Shown: positions 49,860-57,131 of the stretch, piece after piece
Layout: each line of letters starts with the position of its first letter
Numbering within the stretch: the stretch's first letter is position 1
Assembly: GCF_018860155.1 (NCBI RefSeq)
Contig: NZ_JAHKNI010000001.1
Location: forward strand, 819,333-883,332
Reading direction: 5' to 3'
Length of the DNA: 64,000 nt
Source of the DNA: Nocardia albiluteola
GTDB lineage: Bacteria; Actinomycetota; Actinomycetes; Mycobacteriales; Mycobacteriaceae
Program-made: the position numbers and the translations under genes
The notes under the pieces: model-generated
What the model saw: only the letters and a program-made list of their open reading frames with translations
Told to the model about the DNA's origin: nothing
Databases searched by the model: none

Positions 49860-51013
49860 ATCCTGGCCGTTGGGTCAGCAGTCTGCTCGGCAAGCCCGGT
49901 CCGGGCGCCGGGACACGGGGGAGTTCGGCCGCAGCGCAGGCCGCCGGCGTCAGGCTGCGCGAGGTGGTGTCGCGGCTGGTGCCGGGCACCGAGCTGCGTG
50001 ACGGCGTCGATCGCATCCTGCTGGCGGGGACCGGTGCGCTGATCGTGCTGGGACACGACGAGGCGATCGAGCGAATCTGCGACGGAGGCTTCGAGCTCGA
50101 TGTCGAATTCTCCCCGACGCGGCTGCGGGAGTTGTCGAAAATGGATGGGGCCGTGGTGCTTTCGACCGACGGCAAGTACATCCGGCGGGCCAATGTGCAT
50201 CTGGTCCCGGATCCGGCGCTGCCCACGGTGGAGTCGGGTACCCGGCACAAGGCCGCCGAGCGCACCGCGGCCCAGACCGGTCATCCCGTCGTGTCGGTGA
50301 GCCGCTCGACCGGGATCGTCACGGTGTACCTCAACGGCTTCCGGCATCTCGTCCAGCCCTCCTCGGCGATTTTGTCCCGCGCCAACCAGGCGATGGGGAC
50401 GCTGGAGCGCTACCGCTCGCGGCTGGACGAGGCCACGCGGCAGCTGTCGGTCGTCGAACTGGAGGACTTCACGACGCTGCGCGATGTGCTGTCCGTCGCG
50501 CACTGTCTCGAGCTGGTGCGCCGCATCGGTCGCGAGATCGATTCCGATGTCGGCGAACTCGGTGTCGACGGCCGTCAGCTGGCGCTGCAGCTGGCCGAGG
50601 TGATCGGCGAGACCGATACGCTGCGGCGGCTCATCCTGCGCGACTATCTGCGGGCGCATCCGGTGGGTGAGGCCGAACTCGACGCCGCCCTCGCGGAGCT
50701 GGACGCGCTGGTCGAGGTGGACCTGCTCGACCTGGTGAATCTTGCTCCCGCGCTGGGCTTTCCGGCCACGCTCGAGGCGCTGGACACCGCGGTCGGCCCG
50801 CGCGGGTACCGGCTGCTCGCCGAGATTCCGCGGCTGTCGCTGTCTCGCGTGGAATCGGTTGTCGAGGTGTATGGTTCGCTGTCCAGCCTGCTGTCGGCCA
50901 CCGCCGAGGAGCTCGCGGCCCTCGACGGTATCGACCCGCAGCTCGCGCGCCAGATCCGGGAGGGGTTGTCCCGCATGGCCGAATCGGGCGGGGGCGTAGC
51001 TACCCGATATTGA
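49856..51013 (+). CDS. disA: DNA integrity scanning protein DisA (diadenylate cyclase)
   Basis: The protein has 385 residues and makes c-di-AMP from two ATP in an octamer that binds branched DNA. The DAC domain shows KMDGAVVLS (the DGA motif) and [15 protein letters not shown] at the place of the RHR motif, where Arg and Ser/Thr of relatives are replaced by Lys and Ala. A helical linker and a C-terminal helix-hairpin-helix domain ([17 protein letters not shown]) follow. Coupling to radA fits the known functional link between the two proteins. The last 14 bases overlap the convergent gene. Confidence 0.95.
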   Translation: MNPGRWVSSLLGKPGPGAGTRGSSAAAQAAGVRLREVVSRLVPGTELRDGVDRILLAGTGALIVLGHDEAIERICDGGFELDVEFSPTRLRELSKMDGAVVLSTDGKYIRRANVHLVPDPALPTVESGTRHKAAERTAAQTGHPVVSVSRSTGIVTVYLNGFRHLVQPSSAILSRANQAMGTLERYRSRLDEATRQLSVVELEDFTTLRDVLSVAHCLELVRRIGREIDSDVGELGVDGRQLALQLAEVIGETDTLRRLILRDYLRAHPVGEAELDAALAELDALVEVDLLDLVNLAPALGFPATLEALDTAVGPRGYRLLAEIPRLSLSRVESVVEVYGSLSSLLSATAEELAALDGIDPQLARQIREGLSRMAESGGGVATRY

Positions 51014-51680
51014 ACGGCTCGGGCGCGCTGTGGATCGATCCGAACTGTGCGCTGACAGCGTAGGCCCCCGCCGGCACCGGCACCCGCTCGCCCGCGCAGG
51101 CCGCCTGGGAGGTGGTGCCCGACCAGGTCAGGGTGAATGCCGCCTGCTGGCCGCCGTTGAGGGTGCGCACGTCGGGCGCGCCGCCGGAATCACAGTCGGT
51201 GCTCGTCCACAGGCGTCGTTGCCCGTCCAGCGACTGCACCGAGACCTGTTGCAGGCCCGAACCCATGTCGCGGGAGCAGGCCGCGGTCGAGATGTTGGTG
51301 ATGACGATGCCGAATACCGGCTGCTGACCGGCCTTGTACGTGGGCTGGCCGACCGTGACCTTCACCGCCAGCGACTGATCGGGGCAGGGCGCGGGCGTCC
51401 CGGCCGCGGTGGCGTTGACCGAACCGGACGGCGTCGATGTCCCCGCGGCCGCGGTCCCGGAGGGCGTGGCGGCCGCCGAGCTGGTGGCGGACGCGCTCGG
51501 GGTTGTGGATGCGGACGACAAGGTGGCGGCGGCCTTGGACGCGGCCTTACCGCCGCCACTGTGTAGCAGCATGATCGCCAGCCAGATCACCAGGGCGAGC
51601 GCGACGACGATCGCCCCGATGGCGAGTGCGCGGCGACGCCAATAGATCTCCGGTGGCAGTGGTCCATTCGGTTCCAGCAC
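51000..51680 (-). CDS. Membrane-anchored secreted protein (Rv3587c-like)
   Basis: The protein has 226 residues. A short cytoplasmic N-terminus, one membrane helix (about 17-39), an 80-residue Ala/Ser/Thr linker and an extracytoplasmic beta-rich domain with four to five Cys ([29 protein letters not shown]). It lies opposite disA in the same position as Rv3587c. The role is unknown; the fold suggests a cell-wall-facing binding domain. Its 3' end overlaps disA by 14 bases on the other strand. Confidence 0.8.
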   Translation of the reverse strand: MLEPNGPLPPEIYWRRRALAIGAIVVALALVIWLAIMLLHSGGGKAASKAAATLSSASTTPSASATSSAAATPSGTAAAGTSTPSGSVNATAAGTPAPCPDQSLAVKVTVGQPTYKAGQQPVFGIVITNISTAACSRDMGSGLQQVSVQSLDGQRRLWTSTDCDSGGAPDVRTLNGGQQAAFTLTWSGTTSQAACAGERVPVPAGAYAVSAQFGSIHSAPEPFNIG

Positions 51681-51822
51681 ACCACAACGGTAAGGGCACG
51701 ATCGGGTACGCCCGGCTCACGGCCGCGGCGTGTCGGTATGTGTGAACTATGGTGTGCGGTACATTGCGCGGACTCGCCACACCTGGGTGCGGCATGCGCG
51801 TGGCGGCGCGGGGCTCGCCGAT

Positions 51823-52446
51823 TCAGACGGTTTCGCCGATATTGCCGATCGAGCGGCGCAACTGCGCGCGGCCGTCCTCGAGCTTGTAGGTGACGCAGGC
51901 GATCGCGCATTCGCCGGTGGCCACGCGGTTGGAGATCGTCATCGACCGCTGCATGAGCAGCCGTCCGGTCTCCACCACGTGCCGTGCCTCGAGTTCGTCG
52001 ACGCTGGTCAGGCCCTCACGGCGGCCGAGCAGCACGGACGGGGTGACCTTCTCGACCAGGTCGCGGATGAAACCGCCGGGAACGTTGCCGCCGTCCAGCG
52101 CATCGATGGTCGCGGCGACCGCGCCGCAGCTGTCGTGCCCCAGCACGACGATCAGCGGGACGTTCAGGATGTCCACGCCGTATTCGATCGAGCCGAGCAC
52201 CGAGGAGTCGATGACATGGCCCGCGGTGCGGACCACGAACATGTCGCCCAGCCCCTGGTCGAAGATGATCTCCGCGGCAACCCGGGAGTCACCGCACCCG
52301 AAGAGGATCGCCGTGGGCTGCTGACCGCTGACGAGCTTCGCCCGGTCGGCCGCCCCCTGGCTCGGATGCTCCAGCGAGCCGCTGACGAACCTGTCGTTGC
52401 CCTCGCGGAGGGACTTCCAGGCTGTGATCGGGTTGGTATGAGGCAT
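51823..52446 (-). CDS. canB: Beta-class carbonic anhydrase
   Basis: The protein has 207 residues, closely matching M. tuberculosis Rv3588c. Zinc ligands are in FGCGDSRV (Cys) and LGHDSCGAV (His, Cys), with the Asp-Arg dyad in CGDSR. It interconverts CO2 and bicarbonate for carboxylases and pH control. The start was set at MPHTNPITAWK by comparison with the orthologue; an ATG three codons upstream (MGH) is possible. The gene is divergent from mutY. Confidence 0.94.
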   Translation of the reverse strand: MPHTNPITAWKSLREGNDRFVSGSLEHPSQGAADRAKLVSGQQPTAILFGCGDSRVAAEIIFDQGLGDMFVVRTAGHVIDSSVLGSIEYGVDILNVPLIVVLGHDSCGAVAATIDALDGGNVPGGFIRDLVEKVTPSVLLGRREGLTSVDELEARHVVETGRLLMQRSMTISNRVATGECAIACVTYKLEDGRAQLRRSIGNIGETV

Positions 52447-52836
52447 GTGTCCCATTTTCCATACGACGATGGTTACCGGCCAGTCTCGCAAGTAACGGCC
52501 GGGCAAATATCCGCGCAGCCGCCCCCGGCCGCCGCGGTGCGGCGATCGGCGCTGTGCGCTGGCGGAATGCTACGCGCAGGCGCGGGCTCGGGGTGGTGTT
52601 GGGCCGCGCTGTTCGCATGTGGCTGGTAAGTGACCGCACTTTCCTGGATGACCCTCGAATGCTACTCATGGTCTCATGCTGCGGCTGACCCGTCGTATGC
52701 CGCCGCGGCCCGGGGGTACCTCCGGATTCGATGGACGATGGGCGAGGTGAATCATGGTCGGTGTGATGGTGTGGCAGCGGGTTTCGTTCGGATGTGTCGG
52801 CGCGACGGTGCGGTTGTTCGAGCGGGTGGTGGGTGC
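52447..52836. other. Divergent region between canB and mutY
   Basis: These 390 bases carry a mini-ORF just before mutY, described separately. The GC-rich remainder shows no supportable gene, repeat or RNA. Promoters for both flanking genes must lie here, but I could not place them. Confidence 0.4.
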
Positions 52837-52840
52837 GTGA
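52754..52840 (+). CDS. 28-codon mini-ORF coupled to mutY
   Basis: An ATG with GCGAGGTGA upstream opens a 28-codon frame (MVGVMVWQRVSFGCVGA..., ending RVVGA). Its TGA overlaps the mutY GTG (GTGA). It has no known domain and differs in sequence from the folK and DUF2520 mini-ORFs. It may serve only to bring ribosomes to the weak mutY start. Translation is inferred from the ribosome-binding site and overlap. Confidence 0.4.
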   Translation: MVGVMVWQRVSFGCVGATVRLFERVVGA

Positions 52841-53709
52841 GTATCGACTCCGATGTGCTGATCGACTGGTTTGGGGAGACGGCCCGGGATTTGCCGTGGC
52901 GGCGGCCGGGGGTGTCGGCGTGGCAGATTCTGATGAGCGAGATCATGTTGCAGCAGACGCCGGTGGTGCGGGTGGAGCCGGTGTGGCGGGAGTGGGTTGA
53001 GCGGTGGCCGGTGCCGTCGGCGATGGCGGCGGCCGCGCCCGGCGAGGTGCTGCGGGCTTGGGGCAAGCTCGGATATCCGCGGCGGGCGCTACGGCTGCAC
53101 GAGTGCGCGCAGGTGCTGGCGGCCGAGCATGGCGACGAGGTGCCGGGGGATGTCGAGGTGCTGCTGGGGCTGCCGGGTATCGGTGCGTATACCGCAAGGG
53201 CGGTGGCCTGTTTCGCCTACGGACAGCGAGTTCCGGTGGTGGACACCAATGTTCGCCGCGTCGTCGCGCGCGCGGTGCACGGCCGGGCGGAGGCGGGTAA
53301 CCCGGCGGCGCGCGACCTGGCCGAGACCGAGGCGCTGCTGCCCGCTCGAATCGACCGCGCCGCAACATTTTCCGCGGCCTTGATGGAACTGGGTGCGATC
53401 GTCTGCACCGCTCGCACGCCCGACTGCGACGGCTGCCCGCTGCCGCAATGCGCCTGGGTCGTCGCCGGTCGCCCCGCCTCGGACGTGGTGCGCCGCACCC
53501 AGAAGTACGACGGCACGGACCGCCAGGCCCGCGGCCGCCTCCTGGACGTCTTGCGCGCGGCCTCCGGCCCCGTCGAGCGCACCGCGCTGGACCTGGCCTG
53601 GACCCGGGACCCCGGCCAGCGGGCTCGGGCTTTGGACTCCCTGCTCACCGACGGCCTGATCGAGCAGACCCCGGATGGTTTGTTTGCCCTCGCAGGGGAG
53701 GGTGGCTGA
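52837..53709 (+). CDS. mutY: A/G-specific adenine glycosylase
   Basis: This base-excision enzyme has 290 residues and removes adenine opposite 8-oxoguanine. The helix-hairpin-helix is LLGLPGIGAYTARAV, the catalytic Asp is in PVVDTNVRRV, and the [4Fe-4S] ligands are spaced C-X6-C-X2-C-X5-C in the segment CTARTPDCDGCPLPQC. EIMLQQTPVVRV is the usual base-flipping loop. The C-terminal NUDIX-like domain found in E. coli is short or missing, as in mycobacteria. The GTG start overlaps the mini-ORF stop. Confidence 0.93.
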   Translation: MSIDSDVLIDWFGETARDLPWRRPGVSAWQILMSEIMLQQTPVVRVEPVWREWVERWPVPSAMAAAAPGEVLRAWGKLGYPRRALRLHECAQVLAAEHGDEVPGDVEVLLGLPGIGAYTARAVACFAYGQRVPVVDTNVRRVVARAVHGRAEAGNPAARDLAETEALLPARIDRAATFSAALMELGAIVCTARTPDCDGCPLPQCAWVVAGRPASDVVRRTQKYDGTDRQARGRLLDVLRAASGPVERTALDLAWTRDPGQRARALDSLLTDGLIEQTPDGLFALAGEGG

Positions 53710-53783
53710 CCCGGGCGGCGATGTGGGGTATTGACGTTTGGATGGCCTGCCACGTCTCGATGAGGGCCGCTGGCATGGGGTGC

Positions 53784-53803
53784 AGCCGCCGCTGACGGCG
53801 GCT
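53784..53803. terminator. Hairpin between mutY and the zinc permease
   Basis: AGCCGCCG (53784-53791) pairs perfectly with CGGCGGCT (53796-53803) around CTGA, in the gap between convergent genes. TTCGG follows. It probably acts as a terminator. Confidence 0.45.
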
Positions 53804-53875
53804 TCGGCTACCTCATCACGTACGGGACGGGCCGGGCCGGGCCGGTGGCGGATGGGCCAGCGGCGCCTTCGAGGG

Positions 53876-54757
53876 TCAAGCCGGGACGGGGACGCGTCGG
53901 GCACCTCGGGTCTTCGAGCCGACGAGTCGGGCTATCAGGTAGATGGCGAACGAGATTGTTGTCACGAATGTCGATACCGGGACGCCCGGGGCCAGGGACA
54001 GGATGATCCCGCCCACCGCCGCGATCTCCGCGAAGACGATCGAGAGGATGGCCGCGCGCAGGGGGCTTGCGGTCAGTTGGGCGGCGGCCGCGGCGGGAGT
54101 GATCAGGAGGGACAGGACCAGGAGGGCGCCCACTATCTGGACGCCGAAGGCGGCGGTGATGCCGAGCAGGACGGCGAAGACCACCGAGAGGGCCCGCACC
54201 GGAACTCCGCGCGCCACGGCGACTTCCGGATCGGTGCTGGCGAAGAGCAGTGGGCGGTAGACGAAGGCGAGCACGAGGAGCACGCCGACCGTGCAGATGG
54301 ACAGCAGCGACAGGCCGGTGTTGCCGACGCTGACCACTTGGCCGGTGAGCAGCGAGAACTTGGATCCGGCGCGGGTGGGGCCCAGCCAGAGGAACAGCAC
54401 GGACAGGCCGAGGCCGAACGAGAGCACCACCGCGATCACCGAATCGCGTTCCCGCGCACGCGATCCCAGCAGGCCGAACAGCACGGCCGCGACGACCGAG
54501 CCGATGATCGCCCCGGCGCCCACCCCGATCCCGGCCAGCAGCGCCGCGGCCGCGCCGGTCAGCGACAGCTCGCTGGTGCCGTGCACGGCGAACGACATCT
54601 GGCGGCTCACGATCAGCGGCCCGATCGCCCCGGCCAACAGGCCCAGCAGCGCAGCGGCCAGCACGGCCTGCTGGACGAAGTCGTAGGACAGCAGGTCGGC
54701 GGTCGTGTGGAAGTCCGGCAGCTTGGTGAAGATGTCCGAGAGAGTGTTGTCCTTCAC
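53876..54757 (-). CDS. znuB: Zinc/manganese ABC transporter permease (ZnuB-like)
   Basis: The protein has 293 residues and eight hydrophobic membrane segments between about 32 and 280. The ABC-3 permease signature lies in GTSELSLTGAAAALLAG and in ALLVLSLLITPAAAAAQL. It forms the membrane channel of a metal importer with the ATPase and binding protein encoded upstream. The start is GTG 54757. A 130-base gap separates it from the ATPase gene, longer than usual for such operons. The metal (zinc versus manganese) is inferred from the Zur-like box before the operon. Confidence 0.85.
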   Translation of the reverse strand: MKDNTLSDIFTKLPDFHTTADLLSYDFVQQAVLAAALLGLLAGAIGPLIVSRQMSFAVHGTSELSLTGAAAALLAGIGVGAGAIIGSVVAAVLFGLLGSRARERDSVIAVVLSFGLGLSVLFLWLGPTRAGSKFSLLTGQVVSVGNTGLSLLSICTVGVLLVLAFVYRPLLFASTDPEVAVARGVPVRALSVVFAVLLGITAAFGVQIVGALLVLSLLITPAAAAAQLTASPLRAAILSIVFAEIAAVGGIILSLAPGVPVSTFVTTISFAIYLIARLVGSKTRGARRVPVPA

Positions 54758-54887
54758 GAGATGGTGTCCTTCCCGCGGTCGGCAGGTCCGATACCGAAGG
54801 CGGCCAGTCGAATCGGACGTCTCGGAATCGAGTCGGCGGTGGTGTGCCGGTAGAGCCGCTGGGTGGCTTGGCCGGATGACTTGTCCT

Positions 54888-56006
54888 TCATGCCTGTTCT
54901 CCCGCCGCTTCGCCGGTGCCGACGACGACCAGACGCCCGCGCACGCGCAGCACGTCGACCTCGGTGCGATACAGCTCCGAGAGCACCTCGGAGGTCATCA
55001 CCTCGTCGGGTGTGCCGATCCGGAATTCGCCCTCGACCAAATACAGCACCCGATCCACCAGCGGCAGTACGGGATTGATCTCATGGGTGACGAACATGAC
55101 GGCGGTGTCGTGGCTGCGCCGGCGCGCGTCGATCAGCTCGGCCACCAGCCGCTGATTGGCCATGTCCAGGCTCAGCAGCGGCTCGTCGCACAGCAGCACC
55201 CGCGGATCGCCGACCAGTGCCTGGGCCACCCGCAGCCGCTGCTGCTCGCCGCCGGACATGGACTCCAACGGTGCGTGCGCGTAATGCTGCGCGCCCACCT
55301 GCGCGATCGCGTCGGCGACCTTCCGCTTGCGCTCCTTGCGCCCGCGCCAGCCCAGCCCCCAGCGATGCCCGTCCACGCCGAGCCCGACCAGATCCACCCC
55401 GCGCAACGGCACCCCGGAATCGATCGTCTTCTGTTGCGGCACATAGCCGATATGCGGATTACCCACCCGAGCGGGCGAACCCGCGACCTCCACGCTGCCC
55501 GCGCTGGGCGCCAGCTGTCCCAGCAGCATCCGCAGCAGCGAGGTCTTCCCGGATCCGTTGGGTCCCAGGATCGCAATGAACTCCCCGGGAGCGACCTCCA
55601 GATCCAGTCCCTCCCACAGCGTCCGCTCCCCATAGGACAGCCGCGCTCCCCGAAGTCGCACCGCGGGTGTACCGCCCGGCGCCGAGCCCTGCCGATCCGC
55701 AGGCGTGGTGTGGGCGACCGTGCCTACGGCAGGGGATTTCTCACCCACGGAATCGTCGATTGCGGGGCCGTCGAGTCCGGCGGGTGCGCCCGCGCCGGGG
55801 CTGTCCTCGAGGTCGACCGGCCCGGGGCTCGATGCTGTCAGCTCAGGTTCGCCGCCCTCCGCGTGGTCGAGCGATACTGCGGCAGGGGGTTTTTCGTCGT
55901 CAAGCCGAGTGGCATTGCGGTGGCCGGCCGTTGCCGGGGCGTCGGTATCGGGATCCGAGTGCGGCCCGGCGGATTCGGCGGTGACGCGGGAGGTGCTGGT
56001 GGACAT
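54888..56006 (-). CDS. znuC: Zinc ABC transporter ATPase with long N-terminal extension (ZnuC-like)
   Basis: The protein has 372 residues. The ATPase begins at about residue 115 (VRLRGARLSYGERTLWEG) with Walker A GPNGSGKTS, signature MSGGEQQRL, Walker B VLLCDEPLLSLD and H-loop THEINP. The first 115 residues are acidic, Pro/Ala/Ser-rich and carry no domain. ZnuC proteins normally start near the fold, so this is an unusual extension. In-frame starts inside it are few. AGGA lies before the ATG, so the long form looks genuine. It lies between the binding protein and permease genes. Confidence 0.85.
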   Translation of the reverse strand: MSTSTSRVTAESAGPHSDPDTDAPATAGHRNATRLDDEKPPAAVSLDHAEGGEPELTASSPGPVDLEDSPGAGAPAGLDGPAIDDSVGEKSPAVGTVAHTTPADRQGSAPGGTPAVRLRGARLSYGERTLWEGLDLEVAPGEFIAILGPNGSGKTSLLRMLLGQLAPSAGSVEVAGSPARVGNPHIGYVPQQKTIDSGVPLRGVDLVGLGVDGHRWGLGWRGRKERKRKVADAIAQVGAQHYAHAPLESMSGGEQQRLRVAQALVGDPRVLLCDEPLLSLDMANQRLVAELIDARRRSHDTAVMFVTHEINPVLPLVDRVLYLVEGEFRIGTPDEVMTSEVLSELYRTEVDVLRVRGRLVVVGTGEAAGEQA

Positions 56007-56020
56007 GGTGTTTCCTGCGA

Positions 56021-56929
56021 TCAGCTCAGGGCCGCGGCCAGTGCCTTGGCGTTCTGGGTCTGCCAGCCGACGTAATCGGTGCCCTGCGGCAGGGTTTCGG
56101 TGACGTTCACGACCGGAACGCCGGCGGCCTTCGCGGTGGCCGCCACATTCTGGGTGGTCTTGTCCTCGGTCTGGATGTTGTAGACCAGGGCGTGAACCTG
56201 CTTGCCGGTCAACAGGCCTCGCACGGCGGCCACATCGGCGGGGGCCGGATCGGTGCCCTGCTCGATGGCCTCCTCGAAGGGGTGCGGGGTGCGATCCTCG
56301 GCCTCGGCGGCCAGCAGCAGATAGTGCGCGATCGGTTCGGTCTGCAGCACAGGGGCCTTCGGGTGCGTCACGGCGATCTCGTCGGTGATCGTGCTGACGT
56401 TCTTGAGCCGGGACTGGAACTGGATGAGGCGGTCGTTGTAGGCCTGCGCGTGCGCGGCGTCGACGCCGGCGAGATCGCCGGCAATCTTGGCGGCAACCGC
56501 GCTGACGGTGTCCAGGTTGTAGAAGATGTGCTCGTTGGCATCGCTCGCGAGTGGGGCGGGACGCAGGTCGAAGGCGTTGATGGTGGGCTTGGCGCGCCCG
56601 GCGGCGGCCTTCTCGGCGAATTCGTCGTAGTGCCCGCCGTTGTAGACGACCAGGGCCGCATCGTGGATCTTCGCGGCGTCCGTCGGGGTGGTCTGGTACG
56701 AGTGCGGATCGTCGGTGGGGCCGTTGATGATTGAGGTGACCTCCGCGTCCGGGCCCGCGATGGCGGCCGCGACGCTGCCCCAGACGTTCGTCGAGGCGAC
56801 GATCTCGGGCTTGCCGGAGGCAGACTTCCCGTTCGACTCGTTCGTCGAGTTTCCGCAGGCGGCCAGTGTCGCGGCGGTCGCGACCCCCAGAGCGATGACG
56901 GCAATCCGGGTGGTGAGGCTTCGGGGCAC
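56021..56929 (-). CDS. znuA: Metal ABC transporter substrate-binding lipoprotein (ZnuA-like)
   Basis: The protein has 302 residues. The lipobox is TLAACG, so it should be a membrane-anchored receptor. The cluster A-1 fold has DPHSYQTTP, NGGHYDEF, EPIAHYLLLAAEAED and a late acid in GTDYVG as probable metal ligands. The His-rich charged loop of many zinc receptors is missing. The GTG at 56929 is the start. It is the first gene of the znuA-znuC-znuB unit, with the Zur-like palindrome 36 bases upstream. Confidence 0.88.
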   Translation of the reverse strand: MPRSLTTRIAVIALGVATAATLAACGNSTNESNGKSASGKPEIVASTNVWGSVAAAIAGPDAEVTSIINGPTDDPHSYQTTPTDAAKIHDAALVVYNGGHYDEFAEKAAAGRAKPTINAFDLRPAPLASDANEHIFYNLDTVSAVAAKIAGDLAGVDAAHAQAYNDRLIQFQSRLKNVSTITDEIAVTHPKAPVLQTEPIAHYLLLAAEAEDRTPHPFEEAIEQGTDPAPADVAAVRGLLTGKQVHALVYNIQTEDKTTQNVAATAKAAGVPVVNVTETLPQGTDYVGWQTQNAKALAAALS

Positions 56930-56964
56930 GCGACGTTCTCCTGGCGCTACTGCATAACGGAAAC

Positions 56965-56977
56965 GGAAACGATTTCC
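56965..56977 (-). promoter_or_regulatory. Zur-like operator upstream of znuA
   Basis: GGAAA-CGA-TTTCC is a perfect inverted repeat inside AACGGAAACGATTTCCATT, an AT-richer patch 36 bases before the znuA start. Zur boxes of actinobacteria are AT-rich palindromes of this size and centre. No zur gene is in the window. Confidence 0.55.
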
Positions 56978-57065
56978 ATTTGAATGTAGCTCACGCGTCC
57001 AGAACCACCGGTATCGATCTGTCTGCTTTGTCCTGTGACACCCGACACCCCGGCCGGAACCGAAC

Positions 57066-57101
57066 CAGCCCCCTTGACCGGCGAAACGGTCGAGGGGGCT
57101 G
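57066..57101 (-). terminator. Terminator of the otsB-GH15 gene
   Basis: CAGCCCCCTTGACCG (57066-57080) and CGGTCGAGGGGGCTG (57087-57101) form a 15-pair stem with one G-T wobble and a 6-base loop. It starts about 30 bases after the stop of the gene on the minus strand. Confidence 0.7.
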
Positions 57102-57131
57102 ATCAGGGTAGGTGTAAAGCGGCCTAGCGAA

